Shown here: piece after piece, positions 11,312 to 22,552 of the stretch
Layout: every line of letters starts with the position of its first letter
Numbering within the stretch: position 1 is the stretch's first letter
Assembly (NCBI GenBank): GCA_033816765.1
Contig: CM066297.1
Coordinates: 2,288,573-2,352,572, forward strand
Direction: 5' to 3'
DNA length: 64,000 nucleotides
From: Nothopassalora personata
Lineage: Eukaryota; Ascomycota; Dothideomycetes; Mycosphaerellales; Mycosphaerellaceae
The notes under the pieces: generated by a model
What the model saw: only the letters and a program-made list of their open reading frames with translations
The model's database searches: none
What the model was told of the DNA's origin: nothing
Position numbers and translations under genes: made by a program

Positions 11312-12469
11312 ATGCCCAAAACAGTGAACCCGTTGTTGAGACGAAAGTCTTCCTCCCCGTTCACAACCGCTCAACGTACGAAGCCGGGGTCGCGAAAGAG
11401 CAGCTTGAAAGACGATGCGATCGAACGACTTGACGACGTCGGCGGACGAAGGCCATCGCTGGCTTCGTCGGAAGTGCCACAAGATATTGCCAAGCTCATC
11501 AGATACATTCGGCACAGCGCCTTTGAAGACATGCCCGATCGAGCAGCGGGCATGAACAGCGAGCGAATATCGGCGACTTTGCGCTTCAGAGCGTCACTAC
11601 CACCAGTGGTCAGCGTTGCCCACCTTCATGCCTTAAGCGCTTCCACCACAAATACCGAGCGAGAGCTGGCACGGCTGATAGCAATGGGCAAACTTCGGAA
11701 AGTCGTCATACCAGGACGAGGCAAAGGTGGGTCGGCTGTTGGCGAAGGAGTAGCCGTGGTCGAAGACTGGAAGAGCAGGCTGCAAGCCGAATTGGGAATC
11801 GACGACGAAGTCAAGCAAAAGTACATGGCTCTCATGGACGCTCATCCAGCATCTCCCACCGCACCTGTCTCTTCCTTCAGTGACACCGAGGTGAGCAGCC
11901 TGGTCACAGCCGGCTACCTAACCAACCCAGCAGCCATAACCTCTTCCATCAATGACCTCTTCGCCCGACCCGGTGGTACCGCACCGGGCACCATGTCCCA
12001 AGCCGGCGCCAGATCCGCCACAGGCTCTCTAGCAGCGGTAGGCGGCTACGGCGCAATCCAAGACAGCGGCGGAGGCGGAAGCATGCTCGCCACACAAGAC
12101 ACCAGGCCGTCTAATATCAAGGGTCCCCGCGAAATGACTTTCAGCCTGCCACATACCGGAGCATACCTCAAACATTTAACTGAAGCGCGATTACACCTCT
12201 TGTTTCTGCTGAAGCAGCTAAGTCCAGGGTACAAGGAGGCCACGAAGGCGTTTCTGGAGGAGAAGTGGAATGGGAACGTCGCAAATGATACAATTAGCCA
12301 GCAGAAGCGGATGAGGGGTGAATGGAGTGGAGTTCTGCCGGGGAAGACGAAGAGGTGGAGAGAGTTTTATGGGATCAAATTTGAGTGGGTGTTGGCAGAG
12401 TGTGTGGGAAGTGGGCTGGTGGAGTTGTTTGACACGGGAGCTGTTGGGGTGGCTGTGAGGGCGATCTAG
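11312..12469 (+). CDS. STK19: STK19 / winged-helix repair factor family protein
   Basis: Intronless frame of 385 residues from the first in-frame ATG (11312); an upstream GTG at 11267 is not a credible start. A basic, Ser-rich N-terminus (about 65 residues) is followed by the STK19 family region: DIAKLIRYIRHSAFEDMPD, ISATLRFRASLPPVVSVAHL, TERELARLIAMGKLRKVVIP, LVTAGYLTNP, then SLPHTGAYLKHLTEARLHLL and the C-terminal FEWVLAECVGSGLVELFDTG. Despite its name, human STK19 is now described as a winged-helix DNA-binding protein that joins the transcription-coupled repair complex. That role in this fungus is inferred. The Gly/Ser/Thr-rich insert at about residues 220-270 is probably a loop. Confidence 0.85.
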   Translation: MPKTVNPLLRRKSSSPFTTAQRTKPGSRKSSLKDDAIERLDDVGGRRPSLASSEVPQDIAKLIRYIRHSAFEDMPDRAAGMNSERISATLRFRASLPPVVSVAHLHALSASTTNTERELARLIAMGKLRKVVIPGRGKGGSAVGEGVAVVEDWKSRLQAELGIDDEVKQKYMALMDAHPASPTAPVSSFSDTEVSSLVTAGYLTNPAAITSSINDLFARPGGTAPGTMSQAGARSATGSLAAVGGYGAIQDSGGGGSMLATQDTRPSNIKGPREMTFSLPHTGAYLKHLTEARLHLLFLLKQLSPGYKEATKAFLEEKWNGNVANDTISQQKRMRGEWSGVLPGKTKRWREFYGIKFEWVLAECVGSGLVELFDTGAVGVAVRAI

Positions 12470-13653
12470 CATCGCTTTGGTTGGAATCTCCGCAGAAGCT
12501 ATCGCCATCAGTGCATGATTGTCACTACAGCCACGGCGGTAATCTTCATAGATCGTTAACTGCGGATGATCGCGCGGTACGAAGTCGACGCTGAGCTGGC
12601 AGGCAATCCCAAGCTGTGCAAAAGGGCAAAACAATCGCAATCAGCTCAGCGGCGCCAAATTCAGCTGCACCAAGCAAACCTAGCGTGTCAAATAGCTAAG
12701 ATCGGGCTAGTGACGGCTGGTGTGAAGGACATCTATGGTGATATGGGAGTCAAGAGATTTTGGGGTAGCGTCGACTTGACAGGGCAATGAGCAAGTCCTC
12801 GCGCGCGCGTGTGTGCGCGTGGAGACTATGGAATGCGGCAAGATCGAAAACTTAACAACGCGGAGGAGGTATCAAAAGATGAAAGGCGACAGAGCCACCA
12901 TGAAGCAGATTTAGTGAAGCTACCTACGACTCAAAGCGCCGGCAATGACAACGAAGACACAATTTTGGAACTGGGATGTCGGACAGAAGTGCCCAAGCGT
13001 GAGGCTATACGTTGCTGCACCTTCCACTATCCGGGCACTGAGGCTACAACGCCGATCAGCCTCGCAGGTCAACTGTTGCTAATCGATTTCGTGGTGCCGT
13101 GTTGTGGCTTCAATACCTGACCTGTCACGCTAATTCAAAGGCGCGTGGCATCCATCCTCATGCAATCTTGACGGATTGCTCTCAGCTCTATCGCCACTCT
13201 CTCTGCAGAAGCGCCTTTGGAACGCACACCTTGCCCGGATCGATGACTACGCCGCCATGCGACTGTTCTCGGCTACGCACGTACCGTCGTTGACTGAACA
13301 TCACTTCAACCGTAGTAAAGCCTTGACACGATCAATCTCGGGGAGAAGAACCGCTATGAGGTTGAGCACCGTGAGCTGTAGATGACCTGTATGGATACAA
13401 CAGTACGGCAATACTCATCGACAGTATGTAACCAATCATGATCTTCCAGTATCGCGCTCCTGCCTCAAGCGACCGCGAAAGTGTCGGCATCGCTCCTGCC
13501 TTCGGAACAAGCCAGTCCAGTCCAGCTTCACCTCACCTCAGCCATGAGACTTCCACCTTCAGATCGACATCCTCTTCTCTGACTACTCTTTCTTCGCCCT
13601 TTACGCACTTTGTACAGATATAACACCGCTGTCGTGCAGCACCCGTATTCATC
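12470..13653. other. Intergenic stretch upstream of MND1
   Basis: About 1.2 kb with no supported gene. A short alternating CG/TG tract (12797-12820) is present. Frames at 12566-12790 and 12809-13120 start at non-ATG codons or lack family features. Confidence 0.5.
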
Positions 13654-14524
13654 ATGGTACGCCACACTCCACACCACCTCACCACCACCCCTCTGACTAA
13701 CTTCACCACCAACCAGGGCAAAACAAACTGCAACCCCGAAAAAGTCCGCAACGCCATCCGCTTCCTACAAACGTCCCGCACCTGCTGGAACCTCAAAGAC
13801 CTCGAGAAACAACTCACCTCCGTCTGCTCCATCAACGGCATGCAAGTCAAAGGCACGTAACACCTTTCCCCCTTCACATCCCACCCCTCTCCCTGACCTC
13901 CCAACCCCCCACAGACTACCTCCAACACCTCTCCGACGAAAACCTTATGAAAGTCGAGAAAATCGGCAGCGGAAACTGGTACTGGTCCTTCGCGTCCGAA
14001 GCCCGCATCGCCAAAGAGACAGCCCTCGCCGCAGCACAAAAAGAACACGATAAACTCTCCGCAGTCGTGACAGAGCTCCAGCACAAGTTAGCCACCACCA
14101 CCGCCGCCGCGACGCTCGAGGACGAGGAAGACTCTCCAGAGCACGGTGGCGAGAGTCGCGAGGAGTTGAACGCGAAGAAAGTGGTGTTGGAGGACGAGAT
14201 TAAGGTAGGCTGCTAGCTAGCTCCTACCCTTCTCCCAACCCTAGTCTCTTCTCTTCTTCGCTTGGGGTGAGCTGCGCTGACCGTCGACCTCAGGACTTGA
14301 AGAACGAACTCGCCTCCTTCGCCGAAGACGATCCGGCCGAGCTCGAGAAGAAGCGGCGGGAAGCGGCGGAATGGAGGCAAGAGGCGGAGCAAGCTACGGA
14401 TGATATCCAGGCGATGGAGATGTGGTTTAAGAACTTGAACCCGGAGGTGGCGACGCAGATGCCGATGGCGTATGAGTATGGCGACGAGTGGGATTTGGAC
14501 GAGTATTGTTTCAAGGAGTTGTGA
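13654..14524 (+). CDS. MND1: Meiotic nuclear division protein 1 (Mnd1)
   Basis: Partner of Hop2; the heterodimer stimulates Dmc1/Rad51 strand exchange in meiosis. The model has four exons: 13654-13656 (the ATG alone), 13717-13852, 13915-14204 and 14294-14524, giving 219 residues, the usual length. Intron 1 (60 bp) is stop-free and a multiple of three. Removing it converts a family-unlike start into MGKTNCNPEKVRNAIRFL. Intron 2 must begin with GC (AAAG|GCACGT, 13853) to restore GMQVKDYLQHLSDENL, so it is a GC-AG intron. The winged-helix part shows WNLKDLEKQL and VEKIGSGNWYWSFASEARIA. A coiled coil follows (ELQHKL..., DDPAELEKKRREAAEWRQEA), then the C-terminal cap WFKNLNPEVATQMPM. The gene is convergent with condensin. 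Confidence 0.9.
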
Positions 14525-14778
14525 ATTGTGAAGGGGCCTGGTGACGGGGATGTGGCGTAGGATGTTTGAAGACGAACTGTTGTTGCTCGTCTTGATGAGG
14601 GAAAGAGAGAAAGACGTGGCTCGGGGAAATGTATGCGATTGCTCTTCATGAGACCAAGCTATACAAGTTCTGTGCTGCACACCTGCACAGCTTGGACGAC
14701 GTGATACGAGATAGGAGCTTACAAGAAAGCCCTCCCAAAGCCGCCTCGCAAACTCCAAGACCGTCATGGGCGTCTCCA

Positions 14779-17293
14779 TCAAGCATCATTCCCATCAAGT
14801 TCCAACGCCGCAAAGTCTTTCCTCACCGTCAAATCTGTCCAGTCCTCGACGTTCTCGATCACCAGACCTTTCTCGTTCGCCAAGTGCAGCAAGCAAATGA
14901 AGCCATACGAAGTGCTGATATCCGACATTTGCTGTTTGGGATACACGTATTGCAGATTATTCATAATGTCCGTAAAACGCAGCGTCTCGTGAATATCGTG
15001 CGCGAGCGCGGGGATTTGCGGGCGTTTCGCCGGAGTTTCTTGTTCGGGTCTGCGCGATAAAATGTCAGCTCGCGGGTCACAAGGCGAAAAAAACCCACAC
15101 AACCGTCACCATAACATACCTTGGCTCAAATCCAATCCCACGCCACAACTCCTCCTTCAACCTCCTGACGTCGACCTTCTTCGCCACACGCGCGTACTGC
15201 ACATACTCGGGTCTCATGCGGCGCGACTGCGCCACGAGATTAGCGCCAAAGGCATCGCCGCCCGCGCCAGGCTCTTGAGGTCCGGCAACACCGTCGATGC
15301 CCGCGCCGGTAGGACCTGCTGCATCGGCATCATCTGCACCGGGCGAAAAGGCTTCTCGCGCGTCGGCGAACTCATCGTCATCGTCGTCCATAGCGCCACC
15401 GGCCATGGGGAGACCGTCGTCTTGGAAGAAGTTCGCGTCATAGTCGCCTTGAACGGCATCGTCGTCCATTGGGTGAGGCGCATCCGGACCTGCATTGTGG
15501 GACGCCCAATATGCTTCGTCGACTTCTCCGTTGGCAGGTGGCGTTTGCTTGCTCGATTTCCGTGCGCCAAGTTTCGCCTTGGGCTTGAGAAAGAGCTTCA
15601 GTAAGTTTTTCGAGTTGAAATGCTTGTCGTCTGGAAGGAGATTTCGGTCCCTGGCCTTCCAGTCCTTCTTGGGCAGGCATATTGTGCTGTTGTTTGTGGC
15701 GGAGGTGTAGAGTAAATTGGCCAGGTCTTGCGACATGGGCGCCGCGAAGTCGATCTCGAAAGGCTCCTTCTCTTTGCGAGGCTTCTTCGTCGTCTCTTTG
15801 CTCGACTCTTTTATCCTCGCGATCTTCCAGTGCTCCGGTCCTGCCCAGTTCTTCTGTAGGGCGTTGTCGAAGTAGTTCAAGATGTTTTCCTGGTCGTCGT
15901 TCCTCCTGTGTTGAAGTGTCACACCAAATGCGTTGCCCTTGGTGTCAAAGACGCCCACCTCAACAGCTGCGTCATCCACGTCTGCTCCGGAGGATGCATC
16001 GTATACACGCATTTGCGGTTGCAACGCAGCATCGCGCGCCCAAGCTTCACCTCCTTCACCGAACCCGACTTCTGGCCCAAGATCGAAGCCCATGCCACCA
16101 GCATCATCATCGTCCATGCCGAATGCTGCTGTCTGGTCGTTCAAGTTGATGCCTGTTTGGTCTGCATGTTCTTGCTTTTCCGCTTCAGGATGCTCGTCGC
16201 GCCAATTTTCGGGTGCTTTCAAGAAGGGAAGATCCAGCGCGTTCTCGCCACCACCAAGTTCAAAGGCTTTCAAAGTCGGACATATGTCTTGCTCGTCCAG
16301 TATGTCGAGATTGGGAAAGAATCGTAGACCGAGTGCTGAGATGTCAACCGGGCCATCCTCCGGAACTGGCTCTGCCTCTTTCTCCTGCTGATCGTCTACT
16401 CCCTCTGGCTCCATACTGTCGCGTCGCGTGACGTCGAGCTCTTCTTGCGCATCGTCGCTGCTGTCGAAGACGATTCGGCCGGTACTGTCGATTGAAAGAT
16501 GGTTTAGCAAAAGTCCCTTTGCGCCGCCCTCGTCGAAATCTGCTGAGGCCTTCTTGAAGAGCGGATCCACCGAAAACTCCAGCTCCATCTTCTTCAAGCG
16601 TAATTGCTCGAATGATGTCACCAGTGTCGCTTCCGCCGATCGCTTTGCCTTCTTCTTGCTCTTCTTCGTGGTTCCATCCTCGTCCTCTTCGTCCTGTTCG
16701 CCGTCTTCGCCACCCTCGGCCTCTGCATCGCCACCCTTGCGCTTCTTGTTTCCACTATCGGCCAGGCCACTCAGCAGCTTTCCCGTCTCGGTCGCGACAC
16801 TGTCGACTCTGCTCGTGTAGATTTTGACACAGCCGTCCAGCGTACAGCTCGCTTTCTGGAAGTTCACGCCATCACCCTCCTTCAACAGACTCATATCATG
16901 AAAGTAGTCGATCAGCGCAAAGTTCCAGCTGTTGTTGGCGTTGATCTTGTTGTCGGTGGCCATCTTCATCCACTCCTCGAAGTTGGCGAGGATGGGCACC
17001 CGCTTCATAGGCGTGACATGGTCTCCTCGCACTCCGTACGGGTCATCGTCCTGCGACGGCGTCGACGGCCCATCTTCACCGATGCCCATCGACCGGCGCT
17101 TCTTCTGCGGAGTGGCGACGGCCGCGCGGATCTCGCTCATCTGTTTGGAGTGATGGGCGTGTCGCGACTGCAGGCGTTTGGCCTTCTCCTCCTTGTCGTC
17201 GTTGAGCGGGATCTGGAGGGCCTTGTGCGGTGAGGTCAGCGACGAGGCCAGAGAGTTCGCCGACTGGGCCTGGTTGTTTCGCACGCGCGGCAT
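14779..17293 (-). CDS. BRN1: Condensin complex subunit 2 (CAP-H/Barren kleisin)
   Basis: Kleisin subunit that closes the SMC2-SMC4 ring for mitotic chromosome compaction. Exons on the minus strand are 17293-15120 and 15049-14779 (814 residues). The intron, 15119-15050, starts GTATGT. The N-terminal kleisin domain is clear: ILANFEEWMKMATDNKINAN, NSWNFALIDYFHDMSLLKEG and FQKASCTLDGCVKIYTSRVD. Acidic and Lys-rich linkers follow, then DLANLLYTSATNNSTICLPK, and the C-terminal winged-helix kleisin end RFTDIMNNLQYVYPKQQMSD and ISTSYGFICLLHLANEKGL, which binds SMC. A single-exon model would end in a false tail (VMVTVVWVFFAL). Confidence 0.95.
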
Positions 17294-17340
17294 CGTGATC
17301 TAGAGCGTATGTGCCGCAGCGCGAGTGAAGTGAAGAGAGT

Positions 17341-17369
17341 CGTGCGTGCGTGCGTGCGTGCGTGTGTGT
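17341..17369. repeat. (CGTG)n microsatellite
   Basis: A CGTG tetranucleotide run passing into TG repeats, in the divergent spacer between condensin and the exchanger gene. The spacer is 437 bp. Confidence 0.85.
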
Positions 17370-17730
17370 CTTGTCACGACATGTCGGTAACACGCGCCGA
17401 CAGCGACCAGGATGTGTGTGTGTGTGATTGTTTGTTTGTTTCTGAATGCGGAGTAGCGCGAGTGACGCATGCTCAATGCTTAGCGAGCTCGCCAAGGTAA
17501 TCATGTAATGTAGTTGGTTTGGTTGGGTAGGAGGTCCCTCCGGTACGTCAGAGCATAACCCAAAGGCTCGCAAGGGACCCGCGTCGCTTGAGCCTTGGAA
17601 TCAGGCGAGGCGGTGCATTTTCTTGGACACGGCCAGAGTGAAGGCCAGCACAACCAGTTTAACATTCTCCCTCACCCGTGTCACCTTCAGACAGCATGCT
17701 CTGCTCCAGGCCGACCGCATTGCCGTCGAC

Positions 17731-20700
17731 ATGCCTCCAACACGAGACAGAGACGGCCGCCTGCGGTTTCGTGCTGCTCGAGCATTTTACTTGACATTGT
17801 TCATAGGCACATGCTTCGCTGCATACTCGCGGTTCAGCCACAGCTATGCGCCTGCATCCACACCACAGCAGCACGTCCTCACCAAGCGATCCCTCGAAGC
17901 ACCCGTCACCATCACCGGCGACGACGAATGTCGACGAGTCCACCAGTCCCGCGATGAGTGCGCGTTCATACGCAAGCATTGTCCCCGCGACGAGGGCGGA
18001 TTCACGGCATATCTCGAGCTGTACTTCTGCAAGCTGGCCCGCGCCAAACCACTCGCATTCATCATCTTGATCTCATGGCTCGGCTTGCTCTTCTCTACGA
18101 TTGGAATCGCTGCCAGCGACTTCTTCTGCATCGATCTGAGCACCATCGCTGGCATTCTGGGCATGAGCGAGAGCATGGCTGGAGTTACCTTTTTGGCATT
18201 CGGCAACGGCAGTCCCGATGTCTTCTCGACGTTTGCGGCAATGAGCACCAACAGTGGTAGTCTGGCTGTCGGAGAGCTTTTTGGAGCAGCAGGCTTCATC
18301 ACGGCTGTGGTGGCAGGATCGATGGCATTGATCCGGCCCTTTCATGTGGCCAAGAAGAGCTTTGTGCGAGATGTCGGCTTCTTCCTGGTCGCGGCAGCCT
18401 TCAGTATGGTATTCCTGTGGGATGGCAAGCTGCGATTCTGGGAATGCGCCGCTATGGTAGTCTACTACGTCTTCTATGTCGTATTCGTGGTGGCTTGGCA
18501 TTGGTGGATTGGGCGGAGGAGGCGGCAAAGAGAGAAGGACGCCGCAGTAAGGGGACACTTTATACCACCGGAGGAAGAAGAGCAAGAGCCGTATCACGAT
18601 GACCCAGACGAAGCTCCCGACAACAGCAGACCGACGCTTTCCCGAGGCGCTTCGAGGGAGGATTGGACAGTATTGGAGGGCGGAGCAACAGAACCATACG
18701 AGGACAACCAGAACGAAGACGAGGAAGAAGAGGCGAGAGACAAGTGGATGAGTGAGCTAGCGAGCAACATGCGATTGACGCGACCTATGGCTAGGAGCCG
18801 GCGGAACACCATCAATCCTGTGCGACCATCCTTAGTAGGAGCGCTGGAGTTCCAAGCTGTGATGAAGTCGTTGAACAAGTCGCGGAACTTTCAGACAATA
18901 CCATTGGACTCGCGACGCTACTCTGATGACCCGACCTTCACGACTTTACAACAACAGGACCAGATGTCATCACTATCCGATCCTGCTGCTAGGCCACCCT
19001 ACGAAGTCCTCGTCACAGATGACAGCTCGCCACAGCTCGAGCGACCCGAGTCAGATATACTTCCGTACTCAGCACTGCCAGGTAGAACACGAGCTGTGTC
19101 GGCGAACGATGCCGCAGCGTTGGGAATCAACCGCAGGCTGAACCACTTCCCGAGTCTGACCCCCATACGGTCGCAGGACAACTTGATCGAAGCCTTGAGC
19201 GATGAAGGCCAGCGTAGTCGCGATCGATCCGGATCTACATCGAGGCTTGCAATTCCTAGCACCGGAGGCGCACCGCGCGTGGCGTCGCCAACCATCATGG
19301 TTGAGCCAAGCACACCGCGTCCAGCGACCATGGTTACGAAAGGGGCACGAACGCATGGGTCTTCGCACTCAGTCGAGCTTCTTGCGCCTCCTCACCAGCA
19401 TGGCCACGTTCCCCTCAACCGTTCTCACAGCGACTACTCTGCACCGCAAGCACCGTCACGGCACGGCACAGATTCTCCCGGGAACTCGCCACGACTTGTG
19501 CCCAGAGCGAAGCAATTACCAAAGATTGTGATACCTCAGCGATCAGGATCGCCGTCTTCTTCCCGCGTAGCTTCGCCGTTCCCAGCATATCGGGACTTTC
19601 CCTCACCATCGGTCACGGCAAGCACAAGATCGCCCAGCACCAGGCCACCTAGCATCTACCTACCACCACGCGATCTTGCATCACCAGAATCTCTGCCAGT
19701 AGATCAAGCCGTAGAACGAGAAACGCCTCGGCGCCCGACCAAGCTCAACAAGCTATGGCCAAGAATCTTGCCACCACCTGGCGTGATTATCTCAACCTTG
19801 CTGCCAACCATCTACCATTGGCACGAGAAGACTTGGTGGGAGAAGCTTCTCGGCATTGTCGCTGCCCCGAGTGTGTTCTTGCTAACCATCACGCTCCCCG
19901 TCGTGGAACGCGAACATGAAAATGAGAGCGCAAGTCTATCACAGACACCTGCCCACGGGGACAGCTTCGATAGCATGAAGTCGAGGTCGAAGAGCATTAG
20001 TGGTGCACCAGGCATGTCACCCGGCCAGGTCAAAGGACTGGTTTCAGAGTTCGTCCTGGATCCCGCAGATGCACACGTCGGCTCGCATAGGCATACTATG
20101 ACTCCAGGAGATTTTACCCGAGGGCCCGGCGGTACCGCTACGATGGCTGCAGAAGCAGAACAGCATCATCGAGAGACTTACCGCGACAATTCGAACAACC
20201 ATGCTTCGATCTCAGCTGAACCGTCCGCACTGGAAGGCTCACTACTGGACCAAATCGAGAACCCACCGGAGCTGTGGAACCGCTGGCTTACCATTATACA
20301 GCTCTTCCTGGCACCTATTTTCATCGTTCTGGCACTGTATATTCAGTCACCAGCTGATCTGCCCCCCACTTGGCTGATCAGACCTATCTTGATATGCTTG
20401 CTAGTTTCGGTGGTTCTACTTGTCCCACTCTTGCTCACGACAACATCGACTCACCGGCCAGAGGTTTATCGCATCATCCTCAGCTTCGCTGGCTTCGTGG
20501 TGGCCATCGCATGGATCTCGGCCGTCGCTTCTCAAGTCGTCGGCGCGCTGAAAGCGCTTGCAGTCATCCTAAACATGTCCCACGCGATCATGGGTCTGAC
20601 GATCTTTGCGGTTGGCAATTCTCTAGGAGATCTCGTCGCGGACGTCACAGTCGCCAAGCTCGGATACCCTGTCATGGCGCTATCGGCCTGTTTCGGTGGT

Positions 20701-21015
20701 CCCATGCTGAACATTCTCCTCGGCATAGGTCTTTCGGGATCGTACATATTGCTAAGGAATGCCGAACGTCGGCACGAGAAGCATCCCCGCAAAGGCTTGA
20801 AGTTCCATTCCTATCACATCGAAGTCAGCAAGACTCTCATCGTCAGTGGCGTTACGTTACTGATTACCCTTTGCGGCTTGATGATCTTGGTGCCGCTCAA
20901 CAAATGGGTTCTTAGCAGGAAGATTGGTTGGGCCCTCATTGCGCTCTGGACTATCAGCACCATCTTCAACGTCGTGATCGAGGTGACAGGAATCCTTGGA
21001 GAGGTGGAGAAATGA
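17731..21015 (+). CDS. Sodium/calcium exchanger family protein (Ecm27/NCLX-like)
   Basis: An intronless frame of 1094 residues from ATG 17731; the frame extends upstream only to a TTG. An N-terminal hydrophobic segment (AFYLTLFIGTCFAAYSRF) may be a signal anchor. The first exchanger domain carries alpha-repeat 1, TFLAFGNGSPDVFSTFAAM (GNGSPD near residue 158). A hydrophilic Ser/Pro-rich loop of several hundred residues follows. The second domain carries alpha-repeat 2, GLTIFAVGNSLGDLVADV (near residue 962). About five or six helices flank each repeat. The family moves Ca2+ against Na+, K+ or H+. Fungal members sit in vacuolar, ER or mitochondrial membranes, and I cannot tell which here. The large central loop is typical of the fungal family. 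Confidence 0.9.
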   Translation: MPPTRDRDGRLRFRAARAFYLTLFIGTCFAAYSRFSHSYAPASTPQQHVLTKRSLEAPVTITGDDECRRVHQSRDECAFIRKHCPRDEGGFTAYLELYFCKLARAKPLAFIILISWLGLLFSTIGIAASDFFCIDLSTIAGILGMSESMAGVTFLAFGNGSPDVFSTFAAMSTNSGSLAVGELFGAAGFITAVVAGSMALIRPFHVAKKSFVRDVGFFLVAAAFSMVFLWDGKLRFWECAAMVVYYVFYVVFVVAWHWWIGRRRRQREKDAAVRGHFIPPEEEEQEPYHDDPDEAPDNSRPTLSRGASREDWTVLEGGATEPYEDNQNEDEEEEARDKWMSELASNMRLTRPMARSRRNTINPVRPSLVGALEFQAVMKSLNKSRNFQTIPLDSRRYSDDPTFTTLQQQDQMSSLSDPAARPPYEVLVTDDSSPQLERPESDILPYSALPGRTRAVSANDAAALGINRRLNHFPSLTPIRSQDNLIEALSDEGQRSRDRSGSTSRLAIPSTGGAPRVASPTIMVEPSTPRPATMVTKGARTHGSSHSVELLAPPHQHGHVPLNRSHSDYSAPQAPSRHGTDSPGNSPRLVPRAKQLPKIVIPQRSGSPSSSRVASPFPAYRDFPSPSVTASTRSPSTRPPSIYLPPRDLASPESLPVDQAVERETPRRPTKLNKLWPRILPPPGVIISTLLPTIYHWHEKTWWEKLLGIVAAPSVFLLTITLPVVEREHENESASLSQTPAHGDSFDSMKSRSKSISGAPGMSPGQVKGLVSEFVLDPADAHVGSHRHTMTPGDFTRGPGGTATMAAEAEQHHRETYRDNSNNHASISAEPSALEGSLLDQIENPPELWNRWLTIIQLFLAPIFIVLALYIQSPADLPPTWLIRPILICLLVSVVLLVPLLLTTTSTHRPEVYRIILSFAGFVVAIAWISAVASQVVGALKALAVILNMSHAIMGLTIFAVGNSLGDLVADVTVAKLGYPVMALSACFGGPMLNILLGIGLSGSYILLRNAERRHEKHPRKGLKFHSYHIEVSKTLIVSGVTLLITLCGLMILVPLNKWVLSRKIGWALIALWTISTIFNVVIEVTGILGEVEK

Positions 21016-22552
21016 GAACAGCACTTCACAACGTTGGAAGGCCGTATGACTTTTGAACACCAGATTGAGATACCACTACTTGCGTTTATTCATCACCGTT
21101 TCAGCGGATTGCATGGAATCGGACGAGCACGTCACAGCTGTGCATATATCGGTCCTGTAGATGTGGGATCACGAATTTTTGTGCATAACAGGTCGACTTC
21201 GCGATGCCTCCTCATGCTTTCCAGGATATTTCCAATGCTTCGCCCCGGCGATAGAACCCCCCGTCCGCAGCTGAATCTAACGTTGTAGCAAGATTAGTGC
21301 TCTCTCTTCACTGGCCTGGCTGCGTCTTAACAAGCCTCATAACACACACCACGAACCCAGAGCCCTCGACAGTCGCCTTGGCTCGAATGGCACAATCGGG
21401 AAACGTACCGGTGCTTCTGTGGCCTGGTCTGCCGCTGCATCTAACCAAAGTGAGATGCCCACGTCCTAACTCGGCCTTGATTCCGTAGAATCTGCTATAC
21501 CAGCAAGGCCGATTGTTCCTTTTTGCTCCTATTGGGCTCCTTGGCGATCGGTTTTCTTGGGGGAAAGGGGGGGCGTCTTCTAGCGATCTTACTGATATAT
21601 ATATTGCTTCCCAGATCCACACAACCTCGACAATCGTCCTCGCTGCAGTGGCACCGTGGTAGAGTGTAAGGCTTGTTGGTGGCGGGTGAATCATTCAGTG
21701 TACATGTCGTGTGACATTTCGCTGAAACTTTCACGGGTGGACTGTTCATCAGTTGAGAGTAGGGCGGTTGCAACATTCTTTTTGCTCGATGCGACGCGCA
21801 ACGTGGCCGACTTTTTGCGGCTGTTTGTACACCAGGTGCTTCTGAGGTCTTGAGACAGGATCGAGGTTGTTATGATGGTTGGTCTTGCTAACATGGTGGA
21901 GTGGCGTGGCGTTTGAGCTGGTTGCTGTTTTTTGCTGCTGTAGGAGCATGGCTTCTGACATGATAGGAGGCTCTTAGGCGTTGTTGGCAGCTGTTTGGGC
22001 GAGGATGGTTCGTTCTTCTTTTGCCGGACGAGCTTTTTCACGTTTCGCCCTCCGCATTCTGTTAGAGCTACTTGCGTATGGCGGTCAGCTCGCAGTCTTT
22101 TAATATCCTTCCGCAAAGCTCAGATCGGTGTACACCCCCCCCACCAATCGAATATGGAGACGATTTTGCTTTGGTGCAGTGTGAGATGTCCTGTGAGCTG
22201 CTCGCTCTAGTGACTAGGAGTTTAACTTAATTGATCTTTGTAGTTGGTATCTGCGGATGAAGTATACGTGCACTCAAGGTACGCACGATATTCTGCTATT
22301 ATATTGCTGCTTGGGCTACGGCCTTTAGGCTGCTGTTTTTGGTCAAGTGGCGGAATGGCGGACCGCTGCTCGGGCTTGTCTATCACTGGAGACTGTGGAA
22401 GTGTCCAGTCCTGGTCGTAACGTTGGGTACATCCAGTGATGTAGATGCTTGAATGAGGATGTTTGTTCATTTTGCACGCGCTACGCCTCCACGGTGCATA
22501 ACTACTACCACTCCATACCCCTAATACTTCCCCCTTACAGCTTCCTCCCCCT
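21016..22552. other. Long non-coding stretch after the exchanger gene
   Basis: About 1.5 kb without a credible gene. Minus-strand frames at 21308-21694 and 21691-22116 are low-complexity or begin at non-ATG codons. A run of G at 21560-21570 and a run of C at 22133-22143 are present. Confidence 0.5.

Noticed and set aside
13533..14084. A 183-residue minus-strand frame over the 5' half of MND1
   Set aside because: Antisense to well-supported MND1 exons and lacking any domain.
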